From positions 47,178 through 111,177 of the forward strand of contig NZ_JPGL01000028.1 in assembly GCF_000732615.1 (NCBI RefSeq): 64,000 nt of DNA, given 5' to 3'. The number at the start of each line of letters is the position of its first letter. Positions within the stretch are counted from its first letter, which is position 1. The position numbers and the translations under genes are program-made. Positions 56,630-64,000 of the stretch are shown one piece after another. Under the pieces are notes generated by a model. It saw nothing but the letters and a program-made list of their open reading frames with translations, did no database searches and was not told the origin of the DNA. The stretch comes from Burkholderia paludis (GTDB lineage Bacteria; Pseudomonadota; Gammaproteobacteria; Burkholderiales; Burkholderiaceae).

Positions 56630-56663
56630 CAAAAAGGCCGGCGGTGAAAATACCGCCAGCCTT
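56630..56663 (-). terminator. Attenuator-like terminator after rplL
   Basis: On the minus strand AAGGCTGGCGGT pairs with ACCGCCGGCCTT (one mismatch) around ATTTTC, followed by TTTTTGTG. It lies 18 bases past the rplL stop, so rpoBC need read-through. Confidence 0.85.
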
Positions 56664-56681
56664 CGCACAGCGCGCCGAAAC

Positions 56682-57056
56682 TTACTTGACTTCGACCTTC
56701 GCGCCTGCTTCTTCCAGCTTCTTCTTGGCTTCTTCAGCAGCAGCCTTGTCGACGCCTTCCTTGACGGGCTTCGGTGCACCGTCAACCAGGTCCTTCGCTT
56801 CCTTCAGGCCCAGGCCCGTCAGTTCGCGAACGGCCTTGATGACCGAAACCTTGTTGGCGCCGGCTTCAGCCAGGACGACCGTGAATTCGGTCTTCTCTTC
56901 TGCAGCAGCAGCAGCGCCGCCGCCTGCCGGGCCAGCGACTGCCACTGCAGCTGCCGACACGCCAAACTTCTCTTCGAACGCCTTGACCAGTTCGTTCAGT
57001 TCCAGAACGGTCATCCCTTCGACTGCTGCCAGGATGTCTTCTTTTGCGATTGCCAT
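56682..57056 (-). CDS. rplL: 50S ribosomal protein L7/L12
   Basis: Stalk protein that recruits translation GTPases. 124 residues. N-terminal dimer helix ([20 protein letters not shown]), alanine/glycine hinge ([18 protein letters not shown]) and the factor-binding C domain with [20 protein letters not shown]. 63 bases after rplJ. Confidence 0.98.
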   Translation of the reverse strand: MAIAKEDILAAVEGMTVLELNELVKAFEEKFGVSAAAVAVAGPAGGGAAAAAEEKTEFTVVLAEAGANKVSVIKAVRELTGLGLKEAKDLVDGAPKPVKEGVDKAAAEEAKKKLEEAGAKVEVK

Positions 57057-57119
57057 TTGAAATACTCCTAAATTGAATTCGGATACAGCCAGCGATCAGT
57101 AACGCTGATGCACGTTCGC

Positions 57120-57617
57120 TTACGCAGCTTCCGCTTGCTTCTTCTCGGCCAGCGCGGCCAGAGCGCGCGCGAAGCCCGAAACAGGCGATTGCATAACGAA
57201 CAGCAGCTTCGAGAGCAGTTCTTCGCGGCTCGGGATGCTTGCCAGCGCTTGCACGCCAGCCTTGTCCATCACCTTGCCATCGAACGAACCAGCCTTGATG
57301 ATCAGCTTGTCATTGCTCTTGCTGAAGTCGTTCACGACCTTAGCAGCGGCAATTGCATCTTCCGAGATGCCGTAGATCAGCGGGCCAGTCATCTGCTCTG
57401 CCAGCGGAGCAAACGGCGTACCTTCGACGGCGCGACGCGCCAGCGTGTTCTTCAACACGCGCAGGTAAACCTTTTGCTCACGCGCTTGCGCGCGCAGCTT
57501 GGTCAGATCGCCAACCGCAATTCCACGATACTCAGCCAGCACAACGGTCTGGGCCTTCGCGACTTGCGCGGAAACCTCAGCTACGACGGCTTGCTTGTCT
57601 TCTCTATTAAGCGGCAC
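57120..57617 (-). CDS. rplJ: 50S ribosomal protein L10
   Basis: Stalk base that binds L12 dimers and 23S rRNA. 165 residues. Start is GTG (read [18 protein letters not shown]) with GGAGG upstream. Motifs [19 protein letters not shown] and [16 protein letters not shown]. The alanine-rich C-terminus [17 protein letters not shown] is the L12-binding helix. Confidence 0.97.
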   Translation of the reverse strand: MPLNREDKQAVVAEVSAQVAKAQTVVLAEYRGIAVGDLTKLRAQAREQKVYLRVLKNTLARRAVEGTPFAPLAEQMTGPLIYGISEDAIAAAKVVNDFSKSNDKLIIKAGSFDGKVMDKAGVQALASIPSREELLSKLLFVMQSPVSGFARALAALAEKKQAEAA

Positions 57618-57877
57618 GGTTAGCCTCCAGAAACGATACGTTCGGCATGAACCTCACGTACCTCGTTCAACAACGGCGTCCGACCTCGTTAGGAGTATTT
57701 CCACCTCACGCCGCGAATCGCTTCACGGCCTGCGGCTTCACCACTGCAAAACTTTTTCGGGTTCGCCATCTGCGTTGGCTTGAATTAAGGGGATCACCCG
57801 ACTGCTGCGCCCCACCAACGGTCTTTGATAACCGGTTGCTCGCCCTGCTGCACGAACAACCGCCCAAAGCCCATGTA
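57618..57877 (-). promoter_or_regulatory. Candidate L10 leader upstream of rplJ
   Basis: A 260-base untranslated stretch between rplA and rplJ. In other bacteria this position holds the L10 leader, an RNA structure bound by L10-L12 for autoregulation. I can see several short stems but did not fold it, and the call rests on position. Confidence 0.45.
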
Positions 57878-57901
57878 GGCCGCTTCGCGAACGAAGCGGC
57901 C
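57878..57901 (-). repeat. UUCG-tetraloop hairpin after rplA
   Basis: On the minus strand GGCCGCTTCG-TTCG-CGAAGCGGCC, a perfect 10-base stem closed by the very stable UUCG loop, 12 bases past the rplA stop. No T-run follows, so it looks like a 3'-end stabiliser or processing site. Confidence 0.75.
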
Positions 57902-57912
57902 CGAATACTTGC

Positions 57913-58611
57913 TTACTGCGCTGCCAGCGTAGCCTGGTCGACACGCACGCCGACGCCCATCGTGCTCGACAGTGCGATCTTGCGCAGGTACACGCCCTTG
58001 CTCGTTGCCGGCTTTGCCTTCTGCAGCGCTTCGATCAGCGCCGACAGGTTCGAACGCAGCGCGGTCGGCTCGAACGATGCACGGCCGATGGTCGCGTGGA
58101 TGATACCGGCCTTGTCGACACGGAATTGCACCTGACCAGCCTTCGCGTTCTTGACGGCGGTTGCGACGTCCGGCGTGACCGTACCGACCTTCGGGTTCGG
58201 CATCAGGCCGCGCGGGCCGAGGATCTGGCCGAGCGTACCGACGATACGCATCGTGTCCGGCGAAGCGATCACGATGTCGAAGTCCATCTGGCCAGCCTTG
58301 ATCTGCTCTGCCAGGTCTTCCATACCGACGATTTCCGCGCCTGCTGCACGAGCCTGCTCGGCCTTTTCGCCTTGCGCGAACACGGCAACGCGAACCGACT
58401 TGCCCGTACCTGCCGGCAGAACGACCGAACCACGAACGACCTGGTCCGACTTCTTCGCATCGATGCCGAGCTGAACAGCAACGTCGATCGACTCGTCGAA
58501 CTTCGCGCTCGCGCATTCCTTCACGAGGCTCAGTGCGTCTTCGATCGCGTACAGCTTCTGACGATCGACCTTGGCGGCAAATGCCTGACGGCGCTTGGAG
58601 ATCTTAGCCAT
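57913..58611 (-). CDS. rplA: 50S ribosomal protein L1
   Basis: L1 stalk protein and, in E. coli, translational repressor of rplK-rplA. 232 residues. Motifs [20 protein letters not shown] and [20 protein letters not shown]. Starts directly after the rplK stop, indicating coupling. Confidence 0.98.
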   Translation of the reverse strand: MAKISKRRQAFAAKVDRQKLYAIEDALSLVKECASAKFDESIDVAVQLGIDAKKSDQVVRGSVVLPAGTGKSVRVAVFAQGEKAEQARAAGAEIVGMEDLAEQIKAGQMDFDIVIASPDTMRIVGTLGQILGPRGLMPNPKVGTVTPDVATAVKNAKAGQVQFRVDKAGIIHATIGRASFEPTALRSNLSALIEALQKAKPATSKGVYLRKIALSSTMGVGVRVDQATLAAQ

Positions 58612-59043
58612 TTACACGCCCTCCACAGTGATGCCCATCGAGCGTGCGCTACCAGCGATGGTGCGAACGGCTGCGTCCAGATCAGCTGCCGTAAGGTCCG
58701 GCATCTTGGTCTTCGCGATTTCTTCGGCTTGAGCGCGCGTGATCGAACCGACCTTGTCGGTGTGCGGCTTGCTCGAGCCCTTGTCCACCTTCGCCGCCTT
58801 CTTGATCAGGACGGTCGCCGGCGGCGTCTTCATCACGAACGTGAAGCTCTTGTCAGCGAATGCCGTGATGACCACCGGCACCGGCAGACCCGGCTCCATG
58901 CCTTGAGTCTGCGCGTTGAACGCCTTGCAGAACTCCATGATGTTCAGGCCGCGCTGGCCCAGTGCCGGACCGACCGGCGGCGACGGGTTGGCTTTACCTG
59001 CAGGGATCTGCAGCTTGATAAAGCCGATAATCTTCTTTGCCAT
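58612..59043 (-). CDS. rplK: 50S ribosomal protein L11
   Basis: GTPase-centre protein, thiostrepton-site partner. 143 residues. Proline-rich N-domain ([20 protein letters not shown]) with the C-terminal rRNA-binding domain ending [11 protein letters not shown]. The leader of 141 bases after nusG contains a strong hairpin. Confidence 0.98.
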   Translation of the reverse strand: MAKKIIGFIKLQIPAGKANPSPPVGPALGQRGLNIMEFCKAFNAQTQGMEPGLPVPVVITAFADKSFTFVMKTPPATVLIKKAAKVDKGSSKPHTDKVGSITRAQAEEIAKTKMPDLTAADLDAAVRTIAGSARSMGITVEGV

Positions 59044-59151
59044 TTGTGAACCTCATTGGAACGCCGGAGGGGCGTTCGGTGAGTAATAACGCGCTTTCGC
59101 CGCTGGCTACTGACGCTCCTCAACGGCCATGACGCGGGCCGTAAGCGCGAA

Positions 59152-59175
59152 GGTGGGCAGCCGAGGCTGCCCACC
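59152..59175 (-). repeat. Perfect 10-base hairpin between nusG and rplK
   Basis: On the minus strand GGTGGGCAGC-CTCG-GCTGCCCACC, 10 bases after the nusG stop, followed by TTCGCGCTT. Too few T for a strong terminator; a partial terminator or stabiliser. Confidence 0.7.
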
Positions 59176-59184
59176 GAATCGGGA

Positions 59185-59742
59185 TCAAACTTTTTCGACC
59201 TGACCGAATTCGAGTTCGACCGGGGTTGATCGGCCAAAGATGGTGACCGACACACGCACGCGCGATTTTTCGTAGTTGACTTCTTCGACAGTGCCGTTGA
59301 AGTCCGTGAACGGGCCTTCCTTGACACGCACCATCTCGCCGACTTCGAACAGGGTCTTCGGGCGTGGCTTTTCGACGCCTTCCTGCATCTGCGACATGAT
59401 CTTCTCGACTTCCTTCGGGGAAATCGGGGTCGGGCGGTTACGCGCACCGCCGACGAAACCGGTGACCTTCGCGGTGTTCTTCACGAGGTGCCACGTTTCG
59501 TCCGTCATTTCCATTTCCACCAGCACGTAGCCGGGGAAGAAACGACGCTCGGTTACAGCCTTGTGGCCGCCCTTGACTTCGACCACTTCTTCGGTCGGAA
59601 CCAGGATCTGACCGAATTTGTCCTGCATGCCAGCACGTTCAATGCGCTCCTGAAGCGCACGTTGCACGCTCTTCTCCATACCGGAGTAGGCGTGCACGAC
59701 GTACCAACGCTTTCCGCTCGGGGATGCCGGAGTATCGCTCAT
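59185..59742 (-). CDS. nusG: Transcription termination/antitermination protein NusG
   Basis: Elongation factor that links RNA polymerase with Rho or S10. 185 residues. NGN domain from [20 protein letters not shown] to about residue 120 (GRKR-type helix as [18 protein letters not shown]), then the KOW domain [20 protein letters not shown]. One base after the secE stop. Confidence 0.98.
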   Translation of the reverse strand: MSDTPASPSGKRWYVVHAYSGMEKSVQRALQERIERAGMQDKFGQILVPTEEVVEVKGGHKAVTERRFFPGYVLVEMEMTDETWHLVKNTAKVTGFVGGARNRPTPISPKEVEKIMSQMQEGVEKPRPKTLFEVGEMVRVKEGPFTDFNGTVEEVNYEKSRVRVSVTIFGRSTPVELEFGQVEKV

Positions 59743-59743
59743 A

Positions 59744-60124
59744 TCATTTCCAACCCAGAATCGCCGAGAAAATCACCCATTCGATCGATTTGTCACTCAA
59801 CCAGAGGAAAATCGCCATCACGAGCACGAAACCGAACACGACGAGTGTGGTTTGCGTTGCTTCCTTGCGGGTGGGCCAAACGACCTTCCGGACTTCCTTG
59901 TACGAATCCTTGGCAAATGCGATGAGGCTCTTGCCAGGTGCGGACATCAGCCCGACGGCCACGCCGGCGATGAGACCTACCGCCAACGCGGCACCGCGGA
60001 CATACCACTGCTGATTACCCAGCCAGAAGAAGCCCACGAATCCGGCCAAGACCAGCAATACGCCCAGGGCCAGCATCAGCTTATCGCCGGAGGTATTTAC
60101 AGTTTCGACGGATGGATTCGCCAT
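59744..60124 (-). CDS. secE: Protein translocase subunit SecE
   Basis: Essential clamp of the SecYEG channel. 126 residues with three membrane segments (about residues 16-37, 42-62 and 92-120), the long proteobacterial form. The amphipathic helix and signature [20 protein letters not shown] precede the last segment. Between tRNA-Trp and nusG. Confidence 0.97.
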   Translation of the reverse strand: MANPSVETVNTSGDKLMLALGVLLVLAGFVGFFWLGNQQWYVRGAALAVGLIAGVAVGLMSAPGKSLIAFAKDSYKEVRKVVWPTRKEATQTTLVVFGFVLVMAIFLWLSDKSIEWVIFSAILGWK

Positions 60125-60141
60125 AACACCTTAAAACAAAT

Positions 60142-60160
60142 GCCACGTAGGACACGTGGC
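60142..60160 (-). terminator. Small hairpin between tRNA-Trp and secE
   Basis: On the minus strand GCCACGT pairs with ACGTGGC around a five-base loop, followed by ATTTGTTTTAAGG. It starts eight bases after the tRNA 3' end. Possible partial terminator or tRNA 3' processing signal. Confidence 0.5.
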
Positions 60161-60167
60161 TATTTTT

Positions 60168-60243
60168 TGGCAGGGGCAGAGGGAATCGAACCCCCAACCT
60201 TCGGTTTTGGAGACCGACGCTCTGCCAGTTGAGCTATACCCCT
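60168..60243 (-). tRNA. tRNA-Trp (CCA)
   Basis: 76 bases. Cloverleaf with acceptor AGGGGTA, anticodon loop CTCCAAA (anticodon CCA) and T arm GGGGGTTCGATTCCC; the 3' CCA is encoded. It sits between tuf and secE, a betaproteobacterial arrangement. Confidence 0.97.
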
Positions 60244-60302
60244 AAACCATGCTGGGGCCGGCTGTTGCCAGCCCCAAAACTGTCGATCAACGAATAACTG
60301 GC

Positions 60303-61493
60303 TTACTCGATGATCTTGGCGACGACGCCGGCGCCGACCGTACGGCCGCCTTCGCGGATTGCGAAGCGCAGACCTTCTTCCATCGCGATCGGAGCGATCA
60401 GCTTCACCGTGATCGACACGTTGTCGCCCGGCATCACCATTTCCTTGTCCTTCGGCAGCTCGATCGAGCCCGTCACGTCCGTCGTACGGAAGTAGAACTG
60501 CGGACGGTAGTTGTTGAAGAACGGCGTGTGACGGCCGCCTTCGTCCTTGCTCAGCACGTACACTTCAGCGGTGAAGTGCGTGTGCGGCGTGATCGAACCC
60601 GGCTTCGCCAGAACCTGGCCACGCTCCACGTCTTCACGCTTCGTGCCGCGCAGCAGGATACCAACGTTGTCGCCCGCTTGACCTTGGTCCAGCAGCTTGC
60701 GGAACATTTCCACGCCCGTGCAGGTCGTCTTCACCGTCGGCTTGATACCGACGATTTCGATTTCCTCGCCGACCTTGACGATGCCGCGCTCGACGCGACC
60801 CGTCACCACCGTGCCACGACCCGAGATCGAGAACACGTCTTCCACCGGCATCAGGAATGCGCCGTCAACTGCGCGCTCCGGCGTCGGGATGTACGTGTCC
60901 AGCGCGTCTGCCAGGTTCATGATCGCCACTTCGCCCAGCTCGCCCGTGTCGCCTTCCAGCGCCAGCTTGGCCGAACCCTTCACGATCGGCGTGTCGTCGC
61001 CCGGGAAGTCGTACTTCGACAGGAGTTCGCGAACTTCCATCTCGACCAGCTCGAGCAGTTCAGCGTCGTCCACCATGTCGCACTTGTTCAGGAACACGAT
61101 GATGTACGGAACGCCAACCTGACGCGCCAGCAGGATGTGCTCACGCGTTTGCGGCATCGGGCCGTCTGCTGCCGAGCAAACCAGGATCGCGCCGTCCATC
61201 TGCGCTGCGCCCGTGATCATGTTCTTCACATAGTCAGCGTGGCCCGGGCAGTCGACGTGTGCGTAGTGGCGGTTAGCCGTTTCGTACTCGACGTGTGCCG
61301 TGTTGATCGTGATGCCGCGCGCCTTTTCTTCCGGTGCCGCGTCGATCTGGTCGTATGCCTTCGCTTCGCCGCCGAACTTCTTCGTCAGAACCGTCGTGAT
61401 CGCTGCCGTCAGCGTCGTCTTGCCGTGGTCAACGTGACCAATCGTACCAACGTTCACGTGCGGCTTGGTCCGCTCGAATTTACCCTTGGCCAT
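60303..61493 (-). CDS. tuf: Elongation factor Tu (copy 2, tRNA operon)
   Basis: Same 396-residue protein as the copy at 41059-42249. The only differences I found in the coding sequence are GCC AAG instead of GCA AAA at codons 2-3; identity continues to the stop and then breaks. It is embedded between tRNA-Thr and tRNA-Trp, equivalent to tufB of enteric bacteria. Confidence 0.99.
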   Translation of the reverse strand: MAKGKFERTKPHVNVGTIGHVDHGKTTLTAAITTVLTKKFGGEAKAYDQIDAAPEEKARGITINTAHVEYETANRHYAHVDCPGHADYVKNMITGAAQMDGAILVCSAADGPMPQTREHILLARQVGVPYIIVFLNKCDMVDDAELLELVEMEVRELLSKYDFPGDDTPIVKGSAKLALEGDTGELGEVAIMNLADALDTYIPTPERAVDGAFLMPVEDVFSISGRGTVVTGRVERGIVKVGEEIEIVGIKPTVKTTCTGVEMFRKLLDQGQAGDNVGILLRGTKREDVERGQVLAKPGSITPHTHFTAEVYVLSKDEGGRHTPFFNNYRPQFYFRTTDVTGSIELPKDKEMVMPGDNVSITVKLIAPIAMEEGLRFAIREGGRTVGAGVVAKIIE

Positions 61494-61559
61494 TTTCGAC
61501 TCCCAAAAGGAATTTCACAGGTTGCGCCGCGCGCAAACAAGACACTGACTTTTTACTGC

Positions 61560-61634
<75 letters not shown>

Positions 61635-61658
61635 GCTTAAAGCTTCAACTTAGCGGTC

Positions 61659-61732
61659 TGGAGCGGGTGAAGGGAATCGAACCCTCGTCGTAAGCTTGGA
61701 AGGCTTCTGCTCTACCATTGAGCTACACCCGC
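61659..61732 (-). tRNA. tRNA-Gly (TCC)
   Basis: 74 bases including encoded CCA. Acceptor GCGGGTG pairs with CACCCGC; anticodon loop CTTCCAA (anticodon TCC); T arm GAGGGTTCGATTCCCTT. Confidence 0.96.
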
Positions 61733-61774
61733 ACGGGCCACTAACGATTCCTGCCGCTCACTGCGCTGATATTC

Positions 61775-61860
61775 TGGTGGAGGAGGTTGGATTCGAACCA
61801 ACGTAGGCGTAAGCCAACAGATTTACAGTCTGCCCCCTTTAGCCACTCGGGCACCCCTCC
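61775..61860 (-). tRNA. tRNA-Tyr (GTA)
   Basis: 86 bases, class II with a long variable arm (TTGGCTTACGCCTAC region). Acceptor GGAGGGG pairs with CCTCCTCC-type 3' strand; anticodon loop CTGTAAA (anticodon GTA); 3' CCA encoded. First transcribed gene of the tRNA-tuf operon. Confidence 0.96.
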
Positions 61861-61874
61861 GTAGAGAACTGACG

Positions 61875-61903
61875 ATTATGGGGGTGCATCGCACACCTGT
61901 CAA
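61875..61903 (-). promoter_or_regulatory. Promoter of the tRNA-Tyr-Gly-Thr-tuf operon
   Basis: On the minus strand a perfect TTGACA (-35, 61898-61903), 17 bases, CATAAT (-10, 61875-61880), with the tRNA-Tyr 5' end 14 bases further on. Best promoter in the window; it may serve the whole downstream run to the rplL attenuator. Confidence 0.9.
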
Positions 61904-63831
61904 GCACATCCGGAAGATTATTTGCATTCTCTTCCCGACACCTGCCTTACCGCCGATTCTCGCGTCGCCCGGCTAAGGCGATGCTACTGATCGACACACA
62001 TCCTCGTCAGACTCCGTTTTCAGCACCGACCTGGATCTTTGCTAAAAACGAAAGACCGCCATCATACGACCTCTTGAGCAGAATGCCAAGCGGGTAGATG
62101 CAAAAAATTTTGCAACTTTCGTGCCGGAGGGCTTCGGCGACCCGCTTTTCGATATTGCGAGCCTCCACATTCGATGTCATTGCGCTTCCCGCGGGCAATC
62201 TGCGCGGCAAGCTTCCCGTCGCTTTTCTGCGGTAGCGCCGGATACCCGGACAAGGCCTCCCGGCAGGATGCTCTAGCGATGGGACCTTGCCAAGCCAGCT
62301 TCAACGACAGACTCGATACCCTCTGGGCTACCGCCCACCTCCAGCCTGGATCCTCATGCGCTCGCCAACCACTGCGAAGGCATTCGACGCTTTGAGTGCC
62401 CACACTCTGCCCGACAGATACCTGGGCGCCACTCGAGCATGATCGCGGATATTCCATTCTCCCGCTGCACCGAGCCCTGATGACGTTGCGCCCCAACCAT
62501 ATCGACTACTGCACGTACATGATTGAGGCTGCCCCTTGACGCCGGCTGTCGCGGCTCTTTACGCGGCGCCGCGACTGCGCCGTCGCCGTCGGCCTGCCCT
62601 GGATTCGGCCTCCGATGCGCGCGGCCGCCCAGCGACGATAGCGCCCCTTCCTGTCGCCGCTACCAACGGCTATGACGCGCCGCAGGGTGAATCTTGTAGC
62701 TCAACCGGTTTCGCCGCACTCCCGCACGCTCTCGGCGACGACAGACATTAACGCCCCAGGCCAACCCCCTTTAGCTCGCCAAGGCTTCGCCGCGAAGGGC
62801 TGTGGTCCGCACCCACACTATCGAGTTGCCAGAAGCCATTCGCGGCCTGCGTCGAAGCGACTTAGCGCCGCAAATCCGGCTGGCAAACGTGACGCCACCG
62901 AGTGACCTGCGCGACCCCCAACCTCGCTCAGCTGGATACCATTACCTACTAGACCGGACTCCGGGCCAACGCACCTCTCGTCGCGTCCCTCAGACAACAG
63001 CGAGCCGATATTCGGCGCATACGCCCGACCCACCGTTCGCTACCTGGTGGTGCCAATGCCCTTTGGAACACCACACACCAGCTTGACCTCTGCGCCCACG
63101 CTCCGAGCACTTAGCCGACTACGCCCCCTTTTTCAGCCCGGAACAACTCAAATCGAAATACGCCACGTTAGATGAAAAATCTCGCTTGATAGCAGCACAA
63201 TGAACTCCATAATGCATTTCCGTCGCTCGCACTTGACTGACATTAACCGTTTGGAATTTGCAACGGGAATTCGACGATCGCCGGATATATCTCACGGGAT
63301 CCTATGGCCAAGTTGGCGCCCCGGATGACGACTTATACCGCGAGACATGCCTGACGGCGCGAGTGACGATTGGGACTTTTAGCGCGGGACGCCGCTCAAT
63401 GCGCCGATGATGGAGCGCGATAGCCCCGCTCAAACGTTGGCGATACACGCCGGGCCGTATCCAGCGGCGATCAAATCTAGGGCAGGATGCTGCCAGATAG
63501 TCAGCGCGTCGGCTGACCTGGCGGCAATCGCAACAGACGGTGGATGACTTTCTCGATGTCACCCGCAGCCAGTGGCAGTTACCGAGGCTTGGCTGCCGTG
63601 TTCGGCGCCGTCGCACTCTCGCTAACCCTCGATGAATCGACGGTAGCTGGGCGTTGGCCCGGGGCCGATCGAGAGGGGTGGAGGGGCGCGCCTCAGAAGA
63701 TTTCAGCGGTACAGAGCTGCGGGACGATCGGCACGCTATAGATCTGAATGACCTGGCCTACGTCGGCCGGATACGCTGAAGGAAGCACAACGCCCGATCC
63801 GGCTTCACTCGCATTTCCGTCGCTCAAATGC
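61904..63831. other. Gene-poor spacer between the rRNA operon and the tRNA operon
   Basis: About 1.9 kb with no recognisable gene. Open frames here are short (longest 144 codons, minus, 62062-62496), lack ribosome sites and show no motif I know. Base composition is less GC-rich than around it, and stop codons occur in all frames. It contains a 15-base direct repeat (63214-63228 and 63811-63825). Probably decayed sequence. Confidence 0.7.
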
Positions 63832-63860
63832 AAAAACCCCCGCCTTTCGGGCGGGGGTTC
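63832..63860 (-). terminator. Terminator of the rRNA operon
   Basis: On the minus strand AACCCCCGCC pairs with GGCGGGGGTT around a five-base loop and a T5 run follows, 13 bases beyond the 5S 3' end. Confidence 0.95.
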
Positions 63861-63872
63861 TTGGCTTAGGGA

Positions 63873-63986
63873 GCCTGACGATTACCTACTTTCACACGGG
63901 AATCCGCACTATCATCGGCGTAGAGTCGTTTCACGGTCCTGTTCGGGATGGGAAGGGGTGGGACCGACTCGCTATGGTCATCAGGC
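63873..63986 (-). rRNA. rrf: 5S ribosomal RNA
   Basis: About 114 bases. On the minus strand it starts TGCCTGATGACCATAGCGAG and ends CGTCAGGC, which pairs with the start as helix I; the internal CCCATCCCGAACAGG and GATGATAGTGCGG are typical of betaproteobacterial 5S. The 23S gene should lie beyond the right window edge. Ends accurate to a few bases. Confidence 0.95.
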
Positions 63987-64000
63987 AAAGAGGGTTGTTG

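Larger units (their letters stand above)
56305..56681 (-). other. rplL-rpoB intercistronic region (non-coding)
   Basis: 377 bases with no credible gene. It holds two minus-strand hairpins (56630-56663 and 56524-56561) and about 215 further bases of leader before rpoB. In enteric bacteria the matching gap carries an attenuator and an RNase III site. Confidence 0.7.

Noticed and set aside
62062..62496. 144-codon minus frame in the spacer beside the tRNA genes
   Set aside because: No ribosome site, no motif, biased composition; neighbouring frames are similar in length, as expected by chance.
63302..63616. 104-codon minus frame near the rRNA terminator
   Set aside because: Arginine-rich, motif-free and without a ribosome site. 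I could not link it to any protein family.

Overview
The window reads as a piece of a high-GC betaproteobacterial chromosome, almost certainly Burkholderia and probably the B. cepacia complex. This rests on near-canonical Burkholderia ribosomal protein lengths (S3 of 266, S5 of 172, L2 of 275 residues), on the order tRNA-Tyr/Gly/Thr-tuf-tRNA-Trp-secE-nusG-rplKAJL-rpoBC followed by the str, S10, spc and alpha clusters, and on strong GC3 bias that produces very long antisense open frames. The species call is inference from family knowledge; no database search was possible.

Region by region. 1-4988 (minus): a ugpBAECQ-type glycerol-3-phosphate/glycerophosphodiester importer, with ugpQ cut by the window edge. 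5079-12022 (minus): a tightly overlapping run pilM-pilN-pilO/P-pilQ-aroK-aroB-dgt, joining a type IV pilus/competence-type assembly system to two shikimate genes and a dNTPase. 12242-14635 (plus): the divergent penicillin-binding protein mrcA, closed by a bidirectional terminator. 14715-15356: divergent cyaY and the small lipoprotein lptM. 15429-17131 (minus): the msrPQ methionine sulfoxide repair pair. 17291-21478 (minus): System II cytochrome c assembly genes ccsA and resB, then a dihaem cytochrome c4. 21693-23604 (plus): engB and hemB, with a candidate antisense-oriented small RNA between them. 23759-25931 (minus): dsbD and cutA.

26133-61860 (minus) is the information-processing superlocus: rplQ, rpoA, rpsD, rpsK, rpsM, rpmJ, infA, secY, rplO, rpmD, rpsE, rplR, rplF, rpsH, rpsN, rplE, rplX, rplN / rpsQ, rpmC, rplP, rpsC, rplV, rpsS, rplB, rplW, rplD, rplC, rpsJ / tuf, fusA, rpsG, rpsL / recQ / rpoC, rpoB, rplL, rplJ, rplA, rplK, nusG, secE, tRNA-Trp, tuf (second copy), tRNA-Thr, tRNA-Gly, tRNA-Tyr (listed by rising coordinate; transcription runs the other way). 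Good sigma-70 promoters are visible before tRNA-Tyr, before rpsL and in the rpsQ-rplN gap. The locus is punctuated by many hairpins, several of them complete intrinsic terminators inside what is usually drawn as one operon (rpsK/rpsD, rpsD/rpoA, rpoA/rplQ, rplL/rpoB). About 1.9 kb with no recognisable gene (61904-63831) separates the tRNA promoter from the end of a ribosomal RNA operon, whose 5S gene and terminator close the window.

I saw no CRISPR array, phage, insertion sequence or obvious new defence system. The most interesting items are the candidate small RNA with an anti-Shine-Dalgarno loop between engB and hemB, the PilO-PilP fusion, the internal terminators of the ribosomal superlocus, a perfect inverted repeat laid over the spc promoter, and the two nearly identical tuf genes.
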